From Megascapheus bottae (lineage: Eukaryota; Chordata; Mammalia; Rodentia; Geomyidae), in NCBI GenBank assembly GCA_024803745.1, contig JANJXV010000002.1, positions 39,639,757 through 39,703,756 of the forward strand: a stretch of DNA of 64,000 nucleotides. Direction: 5' to 3'. The notes beneath the pieces are model-generated. The model did no database searches and was not told the origin of the DNA. It saw only the letters and a list, made by a program, of their open reading frames with translations. Of the stretch, positions 47,392-60,216 are shown in pieces. A program made the position numbers and the translations under genes. Position 1 is the first letter of the stretch. The number at the start of each line of letters is the position of its first letter.

Positions 47392-47582
47392 GGGGCCAGG
47401 AGTTTGGCCTAGTGGTAGAGAGTTTGCCTAGCATGCATGAAGACCGGGGTTTGACTCCTCAGTACCACATACACAGAAAAAAGCTAGAAGTGGTGCTGTG
47501 GCTCTAGTGGTAGAGCACTAGCCTTGAGAAAACCCAGGACAGTGTTCAGGCCCTGAGTTCAAGCCCCAGGACTGGCAAAAAT
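47392..47582 (+). mobile_element. IDL-Geo SINE
   Basis: A full-length copy with few differences from the 42650 copy and a short A-rich end. Confidence 0.93.
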
Positions 47583-47735
47583 GAAAATAACCAAATAAAT
47601 AAAATATTAGATACATACTTAGAGATCTTGAAATGTGCAACTAAAAGGATAAATTTAAAATTATCCCATAGTAAAATCATTTCTAATGGCTGAATCTTGC
47701 ATAGCTATTTTTTAAAAATCTCAATTTATTTTTTA

Positions 47736-47797
47736 GGATATATAGCTTAGAGGCAGAGTACTTGTCTAAACCATACTTCATCCCCACAAGACCACAT
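47736..47797 (+). mobile_element. ID-like monomer fragment
   Basis: 'Tatagcttagaggcagagta' and 'cttgtctaaaccatac' resemble the tRNA-Ala-derived ID core. It is short and diverged. Confidence 0.45.
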
Positions 47798-48120
47798 TAA
47801 TTGTAAATCATCTTGTAATTTTAAAATAAAAATTTTAAGTCTATTTACCTATTACATTACTTCTATTTCAAGTGCTCAGTAGCCACATGTGGCTCATGGC
47901 TCATTGCCATTATCAGAGAAGAGGATTCAAATTTAAGTTCTTTTTGGCTTCAGCCTTTCAAACACAGAATAGTTTCTTGTTACAGTTCCTTGGGATTAAT
48001 TTTCAAGTCCGATTTGTAAATCCAAGTCCAAAAGCAGCCCTCAAACAGAGACAATTTGTATACAAACATACTAAAGAAGAAGCATTTCAATATACAGACA
48101 CACAAAAATATCTCCTGGAG

Positions 48121-48299
48121 GGCCGAGAGTTTGGCCTAGTGTTAGAGTGCTTGCCTAGCATGCACTAAGACCCGGATTCGATTCCTTGGTACCACATACA
48201 TAGAAAAAAGCCAGAAGTGGTGCTGATGCTCAGGTGGTAGAGCTCTAGCCATGAGAAAATCCAAGGGCAGTGTTCAAGCCAGGACTGGCAAAAAAAAAA
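48121..48299 (+). mobile_element. IDL-Geo SINE
   Basis: The two monomers are intact except for a 12-base deletion in the Geo 3' part ('gtgttcaagccaggactgg'). Flanks ATATCTCCTGGAG (48108-48120) and ATATATCCTGGAG (48303-48315) form a target-site duplication with one mismatch. Confidence 0.93.
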
Positions 48300-48315
48300 G
48301 ATATATATCCTGGAG

Positions 48316-49910
48316 TGTCTATAGTGTCTCCTGTCCAAGCTCTGGATCTCAGGGAAAAATGATCACTTACCACGCCCTGAATTTACTTGGAAGTCATTTC
48401 TGAAAATATTTCAAAAATTGTAATAGAGAACTAAGCTGAGTAAATGCAAACAAAAGCCTAAATAGCTTACTTTGAGATTTGTCTGCACTGTTCAATAAGA
48501 AAGAAATATTATTAGATTAATAACCTAAAGCTTGTCATTTAAAGTACCCCAAAACAATAAATCCTGTGATAACGATACTGTTTTGTTTTGACTTGTGATT
48601 GTATGTGGGTTTCCACTTTCCTAATCAATCTCTAGCTGACAGATGGGTTTTTGTTTGTTTGTTTTTGTTTTTACAATGCTGATGAGAAGATCTTGGTCAA
48701 AGACTCTCATATAATTGATTTATATTCATTTATATGTTTAAAAATCTTCAATAATCAATCAATACTATGGATTTTCAAATTGTATGGTGGAAGAGGTTTC
48801 CTTTGAAATGATACCCTTTGTCTTACTAATAATGTCATAGGAACCACAGGTGGGGCTTTCTCTTCAGAGGAAATACAGCAGCAAATGGACATCCTATGTT
48901 TTTCATTTTGCAATTGTATCCTAGTTTTATTGTGTTCCATTTAATGAATAACATCTTGTGAATAGTAGCGCATATATATATATAGTCATGTATAGACAAC
49001 CTAATGATAAGAACGTGGATCATTTTTATGTAATTCTTTGGAGTACAAGATTTTTAGCTGAGAATGTTATTTCTTTCATCAAGGGTTTACTTTTAAACAA
49101 ATGTATAATTCTTTTTGTAGAAATAGTACTTCTTGGTCTACAGAATTTAGCTCTTTAATATTCTTTCCTATTTGTGCTATCAGTAAATTTTTAGGACAGG
49201 CTCATGAAATCCATACACTGTAGACAGTTAAATACTTTTGATCATAGTTTAAACTAGTTCTGGAAATTAGTTCATATAATTACCTGTCAGTAGAATATGT
49301 CATTACTTTCCTTTTTTTCTTTACAAGACATTTTTTTAAATGTAAGGTCTTAAGAGCTTTCTTTGAAAATGGAATGAAATATTGGAAGAGTACCCTCTGA
49401 GTTAAAATGCTCCCTTCTGTCTTATCCTGTCTTCTATTTTAAATGTATGATTATTCCCACTGCTGAAAAATATGAAACATTAATCTGTGTGACTTAAAGA
49501 ATAACCTTGTTATACAGCACAGTTCAGTAAAACACTGGGTATACTGTAGTCATATTTACAAAAAGAATATATCCAGAAGCTATGACATTGTCATATGCTG
49601 GTGTACTTATCTGTCTGTGTGATACTTTTCTCCATGCTCAATGGTGCATATCACGTTAACAACCACAGTTTATTATCTAATGTATTGTGTGATTAATGGG
49701 ATAGCATAAATTTTAATCAGTCAAGGATTTCTCCTCAATGAGTCTTCTTGCCTCTAGCACAATATAGTCACAGGGTCTTAATGTTTTACGCTAGTTTTTT
49801 GTCTCCTTTTCTTTCTATTTATTTTTAACAAAAAGGATTTCGTGTGAATACTGCTAATATATTTAATAAATCATGCCATGATACCTCTGCATTTTAAAAT
49901 ACTTATTCTT
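48316..49910. other. Unique intergenic sequence
   Basis: No gene or recognisable repeat except short T-rich runs. Confidence 0.4.
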
Positions 49911-50115
49911 AGCTTGGTGCTGGTGGCTTATGTCTCTAATACTAGTTATTCAGGAGGCTGAGATCTGAGAATTGTGGCTCAAACCTAGCCAGGCAAGAAA
50001 GTCTGTGAGACTCTTACCTTCAATTAACTATGAGAAAATTGGAAGTGGCACTGTGGCCCAAGCTCACAAGCTCAGGGATGGGGGGCGTGAATTCAAGCCT
50101 CACTACAAAAATATA
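49911..50115 (+). mobile_element. B1-dID SINE
   Basis: A good B1 half ('gcttggtgctggtggcttat') and a shortened dID half ending 'gaattcaagcctcactac' with an A-rich tail. Confidence 0.9.
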
Positions 50116-50251
50116 AGTAAAATAAAAATAAAAAAGTAAACTTATTCATTTTACTTTATATGAGTGCTTTAAATGTGGAATTAGGAATAACAATTATAGA
50201 AATAACTATGCTTTATTGCTCACTTTTCAGTAAGTCAAACAATTCTCCTTG

Positions 50252-50330
50252 AGCTTAGACTTCATGTCAAATGGTAGAGCACTTGCCTAGCATGCTCATG
50301 ATTCTGAGTTCGATCCCCAGTATTTCATAT
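50252..50330 (+). mobile_element. ID monomer
   Basis: A stand-alone ID-like unit ('tggtagagcacttgcctagc' and 'gagttcgatccccagt'). It keeps the tRNA-derived A and B box positions. It is followed by an (AC)n array. Confidence 0.75.
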
Positions 50331-50337
50331 GTGCATG

Positions 50338-50400
50338 CACACACACATATGAGCGCATACACACACACACACACACACCACATACACTTACACACACACT
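50338..50400. repeat. (AC)n microsatellite, interrupted
   Basis: AC-rich blocks with ATGAGCGCAT and ACCACATAC interruptions follow an ID monomer. Confidence 0.93.
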
Positions 50401-53400
50401 TTTTTTTAACCACCAGAGGATATTTTGCTATTTCATCTTATCTATTACAATTTTTTTACCTTGCAGTCTTTTTTAATACTCATATTCCTCCTCCATGATT
50501 GTAAGCTACTTAATAACAAGGAATGATATTATATTCATTTTACAAAATCTAGCAATGTAACTTACCTATACGATGGCTGTTTCATAAAAAATACATGGCC
50601 TCTGTAAATGAATCACTGTAAAAAATAGTGACCCTATTACTAGAATAACAAATGAGTTCACCAGACAGAACCAGCTTCGATTGGTAATAGCTCTATTAAC
50701 TATTATATATTATACTACAAGAGAAATAGGTGTGGAGTATTCTTTTTTCATGTGTGATGTTCATTACCCACCATATTTGAACTCTTCTTCAAAGCTCCAT
50801 TGTAGAAATGAGGAAACCGAGATCCTAAATAGGAAAGTGTTTGTTTCTGAGCAAAGAAAGACAATCCACGGATGGTTCAAACATACTTGAATGGTGGAAA
50901 AATTAGAACTCTTAACTACTGAACAATGCTTTCTCTTGAGACTCCTGTTTCTGTGGCCCTTAGAAGACAAAAACTTTACAATGCAGTTTTTAATTGTAGG
51001 GACTTTGCTACTGATCAATAAGCACTAAACAATTAGGCAATTCACAACATACACCATTCACAAGTACAAAAAATAATGACACTAATGCTTTGAAATTTTA
51101 TATGCAGCAGTAAACTGATAATATATAACATACATTTTAGTTTTCATTTTTTGTTTTATGTTCAAAGTAGGCATTATGTAACTATTGTGAAACACTCTAA
51201 TGTTATTTGAGATTGTGATTCATTTATTTTTGTTTTCAAAATTTGACATTTTGTTTCTGACTGAAAGAATTTCTGATCTTTAAGAATGTGCTCAAGTTTG
51301 TTGAGTTAGAACTCTTGTCAAATTTGCCATGATTGATTTTTAAACTTGACTAGACAATTGGATTTTCTCAGTCTGGAGGGTATTAAAAGCTTATTTGATT
51401 GGGGTTACTTGTATTCATTTTTGTTCTGCATGGAAAGGCCATTTACTATGAACCTGCCACAAAATCTGTTGCGACCTGTTCCTGAGGAAAATAGCAAAAT
51501 TTTCTTCACTTTCCTTTGATGTATTTCTTAAATTCTTCCTCTGTTATTGCAAATTTTGATTCTTAATCTACAATTGTGTATGTCTTTGCATTTTGCCTCA
51601 ATTGACCACAATGCCACTCATCCCATAAATTCTATATCTGAATATAGATTAAAGTTAAGAATCACAGTAAAAGCATCTCCTATGCACTATACAGTAATGC
51701 GTTATTCATATTACAAACTCTACTGGTTTATTCTCTGGATCCTAAAAGCATGATTCTTTTAATTACTTTCAACTGGAGTAGAAGGAAAATTAGAACATTA
51801 TTTCCCACATCCACTTTCTGCTTCATTCTTCTGTAACCCTTGCCAGCTCCAAATTGAGCATGGCACTTGAAATCTGCATTCAAAGAGGTTGTCAGACCTC
51901 AAGTACTTTGGTTTTTTTTCCATAATAGAAAGCATGAATGGAATATGGAAACATATTGGCAGCTCTCAGGCATAAGCTGCTTCCACAAACAGAATGGACA
52001 AGTGGTTGTGACTGAAATATGTGTTTCCAAATGAACAGAAAGTGATTTTTGCTTGCCAAAGTTCAAATTTTTGTCAATTGGGGCTCTTAGAACTATTACT
52101 ACCCACACTCTTGATTAAGCCTTCAAAAACAAAAGAAAAGAAACCAGGCATATGTGTGATTTGTACTTCTGCGTGGAAAACTCAGAGGTCTACCCTTAAG
52201 AAATGATGTCTTTAGTATGCAAGAGAATCAATAAATGAAATATTGTAAAGCCCAAGAGAATGCCAATACTTCCTGACAACACTTACTTTGCCAAAGGAAA
52301 AGAAAAGTAATTTTTTCATCCTCAGAAGTATTTCAGGTAGGCCCATGAATTAACCCAGCAATATAACTCCTTTATTTTCCCATCTAATGCAAAGTAATCT
52401 CAGTTTGACTGCAATGCTCAGCACTTAAGAAACTGTAATTGTTTCCTGTATGTTCTTATTTCATTTCTCACTGTTAACCTGATATCATCAGCTATATCTC
52501 AGCATGTTGAACTATATAGAACATTTTGGAATAACAACACATTTTAAATGCATTCATTTTAGCCATCTTCTGGGAAGTTGTTCTGCACCACTGACCCTCT
52601 TTTATGATACTGCTGCTTAGAATAGCCACAGTTTTAGCCAATATGGTGTTCACAGCTAGAAGCCTTCCCACATTGTCTTGAATCTCCACCAATTTTCTAT
52701 TATTATGACTCTAATATTCAAATAACAGTTCTTGCTCATAGTTTAACTCATTAAGTATCATAAAGCCCAAATATGAATGAGTTAACTGAAGATAGATGTG
52801 CCACTAAATGCCAATAGAGGTATACCTTCTACTCCTCTTCATAATGAGACAGGAAAAGAGTGAATGTTCTCAATTATTTGAGTCACAGACCCCTTACAGA
52901 ATTATCATGCATTCTGTGATCACTTTGCAATGTATGATTTCAAAAGATAACTCAAAAACAATGTTCATCCATATACAGAGTTTATATATGACCATAAACT
53001 GTCCTATGGTAGATAATATAGTTATCTACAAATCATTTGTCCATTTTCTTCTAAGTAAACTTGAATAGGAGAAAAGAACCCTATAGGGAGTAGATTAATA
53101 ACCACAACAAACCAGCCACTTAATCTGAATTCAGTTGTTCTCTGACTTCTTCAAACAACTGAAAAAGAAAATGGAAAAAAAATATAATTTGAAGCAATAC
53201 TGCAAAAGAGGATGGGGAAAAAAAACCCTTACTTTACAAAAGCACTCGCTTCATTTCTAGCCAAGCAAGCAGCAACTCAGAGGCAGATAATAATGTGATT
53301 ACTCTGGTAATGATATGCATTAGATACATTATGGGAAACAATAATGTTTCCCACTGAATGCAGTCAATCCAGTTATTGATTTTTCTTAATGTTAAAAGTG

Positions 53401-53828
53401 CTACTCTTAAAACTGAAAAGAGATATCCTTTATTTATTCTCTTTCCCCTCCGGTTACCAGGTCCACAGATCCTTTGATGTGGAGAAGTATACCAAGATAA
53501 TGGAGCAATGTATATCTAATCTGACACCTGCTGGGCTAGGATAATGATTCAGATGAAAACTGAGAGAAAACTGCTGCTTGTGAGGAACAAGAAAGTAATA
53601 TACAACAGAAAAGAACATGAACTTTCCCTCTATGTTCATTTAGTTTGGTTCTTTAAAGAATCAATTGCATAATAGCATATTTTTGTTTTCAATCAATAAG
53701 ATAACAATTACTACGTGGACTAGGCCCAGCTAGTGAATCTAAATTATCCTGTTATTTTCCCTGGAATTTTCATCTTCATAGATGTTTAAGAGTTTAATAT
53801 CTTCTATATTTATTGTTTAAAGCAGTCT
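50401..53828. other. Long unique intergenic stretch
   Basis: About 3.4 kb without a young transposon. 50780-50840 resembles a MIR core ('agaaatgaggaaaccgagat'). No gene is seen. Confidence 0.45.
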
Positions 53829-53905
53829 CTCTTCTCTCTCTCTCACATACACTCTGTCCCTCTCTCACACACACACATACACATACACAAACACGCACAT
53901 AAATA
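53829..53905. repeat. (TC)n/(AC)n low-complexity region
   Basis: Imperfect TC-rich and then AC-rich blocks. Confidence 0.9.
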
Positions 53906-54012
53906 CAGACCCCTATTCTATATTTCCCTCATTCTACACTTTACTCATTTTCTTAAGAATCAGTAATGTATAGGACCAGATATTATTAGTGAACATTAGA
54001 AGTAGATTTAAA

Positions 54013-54130
54013 TAAATATAAGGCAAAGAAGTGCAGCTATGACTGAAACTGGTAGAGCACAAGCCTTTGGTGAAAGAGCTCAGAGACAGAGCCCAGGCCC
54101 TGAGTTCAAGCCTTACCACTGACAGAAAGT
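54013..54130 (+). mobile_element. dID-type SINE half
   Basis: 'Gcagctatgactgaaactgg' then 'gccctgagttcaagccttac' mark a dID unit without its B1 half. Confidence 0.7.
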
Positions 54131-54247
54131 ACAAGGGAATATGGCAAGTCCACATTTTCATTCCATACAACAAAGATGTGTTTTTAAATTTATTAAACCT
54201 TACTTCATTCTGTTTGTCAAATAAATCATTCAATAAAATAATAGACT

Positions 54248-54352
54248 AGTGAAAGTGGTTCTGTGGCTCACTGGGTAGGAAGGTAGCATGAGCTGAAGAG
54301 CTCAGGGACAGCACCCAGTCCCAAAGTTCTAGACCCATGATGAGAAAAAAAA
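54248..54352 (+). mobile_element. dID-type SINE half
   Basis: 'Gtggttctgtggctcactgg' and 'gagctgaagagctcagggac' with an A tail. There is no B1 half. Confidence 0.8.
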
Positions 54353-54380
54353 TAGACTAGTGCCAAAACTCCCTCATATG

Positions 54381-54490
54381 GAAATGGCTCAATGGCTCAA
54401 GGGACAGGGTGGTAGCCTTGAGCTGAAGAGATCAGCACCCAATCCCAGAGCTGAAGACCCACGACTGACCAGAAAAAAACAAAAAACAAA
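54381..54490 (+). mobile_element. dID-type SINE half
   Basis: 'Ggaaatggctcaatggctca' and 'gtagccttgagctgaagaga', again with an A-rich tail. It lies 30 bases after a similar unit; 'aatagactag' recurs at 54239 and 54351. Confidence 0.78.
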
Positions 54491-55002
54491 ACTAAAGAAA
54501 CCAATTCCCTCATATGACTGATCAGTTTCTTCAGAAAAATCACATATTGTGTTTGTGCCAAGCTTTGAGCTGATGGCAAATACTTACTTTCTTCATTCAT
54601 CTGCTGTCTCCACCACTTTTTTTCTTTTAACTTTTAAGAATAGAAAGCATTTCTGCTTGTCATTTTCACTTGGCCAATTTCATTTAAACTGCCCCCAGAG
54701 AATTCGAAACAGCATGTGAAAGGCAACATTCATATGATCAAAAACACCAATACAGAAAAGCATCTCAATATCTTTCTGCATTTGGCAGAAGGAAACTGTA
54801 CATATATTGGTAAAACTGTAGGGAATTTTATTTTTACAAATGTACCTAAAAAGAGATCTCCTCAGGATGTTTTAAAATATTCTCTTTCTGAATTATTAAC
54901 AAACAGCTTGCTTCATTTTTAAAATCTTTCCTCATGGTAAACTTTACATTTGGTAGATTGCCTATTTGGCCTCAAAATCATTTAGATAAAAAAATATTAG
55001 CA

Positions 55003-55165
55003 TGGTATAGCAAAACAAACAACAGGATGAGGGGAGAGAAAGGGAGAAAAAAACATAGGAAGGGTTATCAATGTTCAATAAGTAATGTACCCACTACCTG
55101 ATGAATGTCACTGTAACCCCTCTATACATCATCCTGACATTAAAACTCAATTTAAAAAAGAAAAG
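55003..55165 (+). mobile_element. L1 3' UTR, 5'-truncated
   Basis: A purine tract at 55015-55055, then the 'gggttatcaatgttcaataa' and 'ctacctgatgaatgtcactg' blocks and an A-rich end. Confidence 0.85.
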
Positions 55166-55325
55166 TAAGCAACATCAATAATTAATTAATCTGCTTTCCT
55201 AAAATGGCCAGAGGCTCTAGTTAATATGGTTTCTCCCAAATTTCAGTAAAGAAATATGAAGTATAAAATAGGTAGAATGACAAAGTCTCTCTGTGCTTGG
55301 TTCAATATCACTATACTATTTTCTT

Positions 55326-55590
55326 TTTCTCTTTTTTTCTTTTCTTCTTTCTTTTTTCACCTCCATGGGTCATGGGGCTTGAACTTGGCCTGGGCGCTAT
55401 CCCTGAGCTCTTCAGCTAAAGGCTACCACCCTACCGTTGAGCCACAGCACCACTAACTATTTTCTAGAGGTTAATTGGAGATAAGAGTCTCAGATCCTTT
55501 TTTGCTGGGCTGGCTTTGAACCTTGATCCTCAGATCACAGCCTCCTGAGTGAGTAGCTAGAATTACAGGTGTGAGTCACAGCACCTGACA
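55326..55590 (-). mobile_element. B1-dID SINE, minus strand
   Basis: The dID half (55355-55445) and B1 half (55455-55590) are in antisense. A 23-base flanking repeat at 55303-55325 and 55591-55613 has two mismatches and is the target-site duplication. Confidence 0.93.
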
Positions 55591-55613
55591 CAATACCACT
55601 ATATTATTTTCTT

Positions 55614-56059
55614 ATCTCCACCTATAAGCATTTGAGAGTGAGTCTTATATGGTATATTCTCATGTAAATGGTTGGCTAAGGTGTATTTTATGTGTTTTTT
55701 CTTCACAAGGGCTTTCCTTGTCTTTTCCCATGGACAAAATAGTTTTGAGGCTATAACTTATGCACCTAAGTTGGTCCAAGGTGTTTTGGTATATAAAGTA
55801 TCCTCTAGTTTCTTAAACATTTGTTCAACTTTATATCATGAACATTAGCTTTTTAGGTTGGTGCAATAATGCTATAAATCAATCTGTGTGGAAAGCAGAA
55901 AGTAATTTCAAATTACTATCAAAATAATAGTGGTAATTATTTTTAACTTCCCTCTTGCCAAAAAAAAATATTTAGTAGCTTTGCAATAACTTCTACTACA
56001 AAAGGCTTGGAATATTTTCAAGAATTATATGCATCAAGTTATAATATATCCCTACAAAA
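55614..56059. other. Unique intergenic sequence
   Basis: No gene or repeat was recognised. Confidence 0.4.
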
Positions 56060-56291
56060 AGTAGCCAGGTGAAGTGGCTCATGCCTGTAATCCTAGCTAT
56101 TCAGGAGGCTGAGATCTCAGGATCAAGGTTCCAAGCCAGCCCAGGCACAAAAGAACCTGAGTTGCTTACCTCCAATCAGGAAAACAGGAAGTGGGACTTG
56201 GCTCAAGAATAACCTTTAGCTGAAGAGCTCAGGGACAGTGTCCAGGCCGAGTTCAAGCCCCATGACCCACATACAAAAAAAAAAAAAAATA
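56060..56291 (+). mobile_element. B1-dID SINE
   Basis: A near-complete copy: B1 half at 56062-56175, dID half to about 56270, A tail to 56291. Confidence 0.94.
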
Positions 56292-56519
56292 GCAGTGAGG
56301 GTCAAGCATCAGTATATATGGGGTTTACTCTCCAATGCCACAAAACAACCAGAGAGCAAAAATTATTCAGCAGACAATACCAATTTTTATATCTCCAACT
56401 TAATTATTTTTGCTTTATATCTTCCACTTCAAAGACTAAAGTTATCACAGAAGTAAAAATTTTACCTTTTGTGGATTATATTCATATAAAAATATTTTAT
56501 TAAAATATTCATAATTTGT

Positions 56520-56705
56520 GGCCAGGAGTTTGGCCTAGTGATAGAGTGCTTGCCTACCATGCACAAAGACCTGGGTTCAATTCCTTGGTACCACATACAT
56601 ACAAAAAGGTGGAAGTGGTGCTGTGGCTCAAGTGGTAGAGTTCCATCCCTGAGAAAGCCTGAGGATAGTGCTCAAGACCTGAGGTCAAGCCCAAGGACTG
56701 GCAAA
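56520..56705 (+). mobile_element. IDL-Geo SINE
   Basis: A full-length copy. Its 3' end has turned into a short (TA)n array (56704-56732). Confidence 0.92.
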
Positions 56706-56732
56706 TATATAAATATATATATATATATATGT

Positions 56733-57271
56733 ATACTTAATTACTAGTCTGTGAGTTAACTCATATCTTAACTGTGTATTTCACATAGTTTTCAAACATT
56801 GTACTTATGAGATTCAGAAACTCCCTTAATCTGAAAAATGAGAATATTAGTGTCTACTTATTAGGTTTATATGATATTATTGTGCATGCAAACTTCCAGC
56901 AAAGCCTGCATATATATATATATGAATGTACATATATATATATTAAAAAATTCTTTTTGTTTCATTGGTATTCAAATTACTAAGGCAAAACTACAATTAT
57001 TATTATGCCTTTACTTAAAAATTAATTATCATACATTCCATACTATGTATTTAAATGAAACTGCACAAATAATTGAAAGATTTGTTCTTGCTACTGTAAT
57101 GAGGAAACACTGGCATCTGTATATTGTTTCTAGCGAATTTTATTAATCTGTATGCCATAATTTCCAAATAAGCAATACTATTAAAAAAAAAAACAAAGTG
57201 GACATAATTGTAATAGAAAGAAGATGAACATTCCAACAGACCAAAAGGTAGCATGTCAACATAAAGCAGTT
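56733..57271. other. Unique AT-rich sequence
   Basis: TA-rich runs lie at 56903-56945. No gene is seen. Confidence 0.4.
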
Positions 57272-57446
57272 AAAGAATGAAGATTCAAATTAGAACACAT
57301 CCAGGACTCTCCAAGCAGAGGATTACAATAGCTAAAAACCTAGGTACATCAGGTCATATAGGATGAGACTAAATGAAAGGATCTCTAGGATATGGAAAAA
57401 AGAGATTTATCTTGTGTGATTGTTCTTAATGTATTATCTTATTTCT

Positions 57447-59931
57447 CATTTTTAATTTATGTTTTCCATACATATTTATTGCAAATAATAGAAGGGTTAC
57501 ATTATATTCACCAGATAGAGGGTGCATGACTTCACATATATTGATACCCTTTCTCATGTCTTGGTCCCAAGTAACAGTAACAATATGAGATACAGTAATA
57601 ATATGAGATTAACCAAAGGACAAAAAAAGAAAAGTGAGATACTGTAACAATATGAGATAACCAAGGGACAGCAAAAGAGATGAGAGATAACATAGTACAT
57701 TAAGGACAATAAACACTCATTATGTGGCTTTTCTTTCTATATCTTAGAGGCCTTTCATTTACCATCATACTGTATGGCCTTATGTATCTAGGTTTTGCTC
57801 TATTGCAAATCTCTTCTAGGAGAGCCCAAGGTTTCTACTGATTATGACAAATGAGGGAAACCATTGAGCCTATGTTCCTTTGAGTCTGGCTTACTTCACT
57901 TAATAGGATTTTTTCTAAGTCTTTCCATTTCCTAACAAATGGGGCGATGTCATTCTTTCTGACAGCTGCATTGAATTCCATTGGGTATAAATACCACATC
58001 TTGTTGATCCACTCATCAACTAAGGGACATCTGGGTAGGTTCCACATCTTTGCTATGGTAAATAGTGCTGCAATGAACATCGTTGTGCTAGTGGATTTAG
58101 TATGTCCTTGTTTCTGGACAACTGGGTAAATGACAAATAGTGGAATTTCTGGGTCATAGGGGAGTTCTATGTTTAGTCTTTTGAGCAATCACCATACTGA
58201 TTTCCATACTGGTTGCATGAGCTTACACTCCTACCAACAGTATAGTAGTAATTCCTCTGGCAACATCCCCTCCAGCATTTGTTGTTAGTAGATTTCTTGA
58301 TCATGGCCATTCGAACTGGGGTGAGGTGGAATCTTAGAGTTGTTTTGATTTGCATTTCTTTTATGGCCAGAGATGTCCAGTATTTCTTCATGTGCCTATA
58401 GGCCATTCCTTATTCCTTCTTCAGAGAAGACTCTCTTTAAGTCTTTGGCCCATCTTTTAATGGGATGGTTGTTTCAAAGAGGATTCATCACAGGAGGCAA
58501 AGCTGGTTCAACATAAGCAAATCAATTAATATAATTCAACACATCAGCTGGAGCAAGGACAAAAACACATGATTGTCTCAATAGATGCAGAAAAGGCATT
58601 TGACAAGATCCAACACCCCTTTATGCTAAAAGCTCTGGAGAAACTAGGAATCCATGGAACATTCCTCAGTATAATAAAGGCTGTGTATCACAAACCTACA
58701 GCTAGTATTATACTTAATAATGAAAAGCTAAAGCCATTCCCTCTAAAATCAGGAATGAGACAAGGATGCCCACTCTCTCCACTCCTCTTTAAAAATAGTA
58801 TTAGAATTCCTAGCCAGAGCAATAAGGCAAGAAGCAAGCATAAAGGGGATCCAAATAGGGAAAGAGGAAGTGAAACTTTCCCTCTTTGCAGAAGGCATGA
58901 TTGTGTATTTAAAGAACCCTATAGACTCCACTCCAAAGCTCCTTGAGCTGATTCAAAACTTTGGCAAGGTGGCAGTGTATAAAATTAACCCTCAAAAATC
59001 AACTGCCTTCCTATGTGCCAACAATGAAAGGAATCAGGCAACAATCAGGAAAGCAACTCTTTTTGCAATAGTCTCAAAGAAAATGAAGTACCTAGGAATT
59101 AACTAAGAATATAAAGGACATGATGAAAGCTTTAAAACCCTGAAAAAGGAAATGAAAGCAGAACTAAGGAAATGGAAAAACCTCCCATGCTCCTGGATTG
59201 GAAGAATTAACATCGTGAAAATGGCAATCTTGCCAAAGGTTATCTACAAATTCAACACAATACTCATCAATATCCCGATGTCATTCTTTAAAGAAATAGA
59301 AGAGGCAATCCAAAATTTCATATGGAATAATAAAAGAACCTGTCTAGCAAAAACAATTCTTAGCAGAAAGAAAAGCGCAGGAGGAATTTCAATACCAAAC
59401 TTTAGACAGCTATAGTGACTAAAACAGCGTGTTACTGGTACAAGAACAGACTTGAAGACCAATGGAACAGAACTGAGGACCCAGATATTAAACCACAGAC
59501 ATATGGCCACTTAATCTTTGATAAAGGAGCAAAAAAATAGAATGGAAGAAAGCCTCTTCAACAAGTGCTGCTGGCAGAACAGGTTAAGCACCTGCAAAAA
59601 CCTAAAGGTGGTTCCTTCTGTGTCACCCTGCACCAGGATTGACTCCAAATGGATCAAAGATCTTGAGGTAAAAGCAAATACACTGAAAACTTTACAAGAA
59701 AGAATAGGAGATACACTAGGTCTCCTTGGCACAGGTGAAAACTTTCTTAATAAGGACCCAGAAACACAACAAATCAGAGAAATTCTAGATAAGTGGGAAT
59801 GCATTAAACTGCAGAGCTTCTATATGGCAAAAGACATAGCTAGAAAATTAACTAGAAAGCCTACAAAGTGGGAGAAGTTCTTTACTAACCATACAACAGA
59901 CAAAGGCCTCATATCTAAAATATATCTACAG
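57447..59931 (-). mobile_element. 5'-inverted L1 nested in the host L1 (minus-strand element)
   Basis: 57447-58480 holds, on the minus strand, the end of ORF2 ([34 protein letters not shown]) and a shortened 3' UTR. From about 58480 to 59931 the plus strand carries the upstream ORF2 part: a reverse-transcriptase segment ([27 protein letters not shown], then FAEGM where active elements have FADDM) down to SKIYLQ. This is the twin-priming layout. Short flanks CTTATTTCT (57438-57446) and CCTATTTCT (59932-59940) fit a target-site duplication. Stops, frameshifts and the lost catalytic aspartates make it dead. Confidence 0.9.
58569..59412 (+). pseudogene. L1 ORF2 reverse-transcriptase remnant
   Basis: Broken frames (58569-58946, 58870-59106, 59152-59415) together cover the middle of ORF2. 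The SIDAEKAFD and RQGCPLSPL motifs are intact. The catalytic FADD site reads FAEG and cannot function. A frameshift lies near 58790-58870 and a stop follows at 59104. It belongs to the inverted L1 described above and is not a cellular gene. Confidence 0.93.
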
Positions 59932-59937
59932 CCTATT
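59413..59937 (+). pseudogene. L1 ORF2 downstream remnant
   Basis: It continues the same broken ORF2 frame: LFNKCCWQNRLSTCKNLK is a variant of the conserved L1 region that ends at NHTTDKGLISKIYLQ (59890-59931). The last residues of the long frame to 59985 come from the host L1 3' UTR, not from ORF2. Confidence 0.88.
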
Positions 59938-60216
59938 TCTTGTTTCTTTTTTTGTCCTTTGGTTAATCTCATATTGTTACTGTAGCTCATATTGTTACTG
60001 CTCCTGGCATATTGTATATTCATTTATTTGTGTATTTGAAATAACAAAGGGAAAGTGGGGAAACAAGATGATTAAGATGGGATCAGGGGAGGGAAGTGGA
60101 CAGAAACATTAGAAAGGGTTTCAATATGTGAGAAGTAATGCACCTACTACCTAGTGAATGTGACTGCAACCCCTGACAATAAAAATATAAAAAATATAAA
60201 AAAGAATGCAGATTCA

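Larger units (their letters stand above)
57288..60200 (+). mobile_element. Host L1 3' UTR (plus strand) carrying an inserted second L1
   Basis: The 3' UTR is present in two pieces, 57288-57446 and 59941-60200, which join in register when compared with the unbroken copy at 20620-20997. An outer target-site duplication of 16 bases with one mismatch (AAAGAATGAAGATTCA at 57272-57287; AAAGAATGCAGATTCA at 60201-60216) brackets the whole. The copy was a 5'-truncated 3' UTR of about 420 bases before the second L1 landed in it. Confidence 0.9.

Noticed and set aside
47872..48168. 98-codon open frame on the plus strand
   Set aside because: It runs into an IDL-Geo SINE at 48121, so its end is transposon sequence, and it has no recognisable domain.
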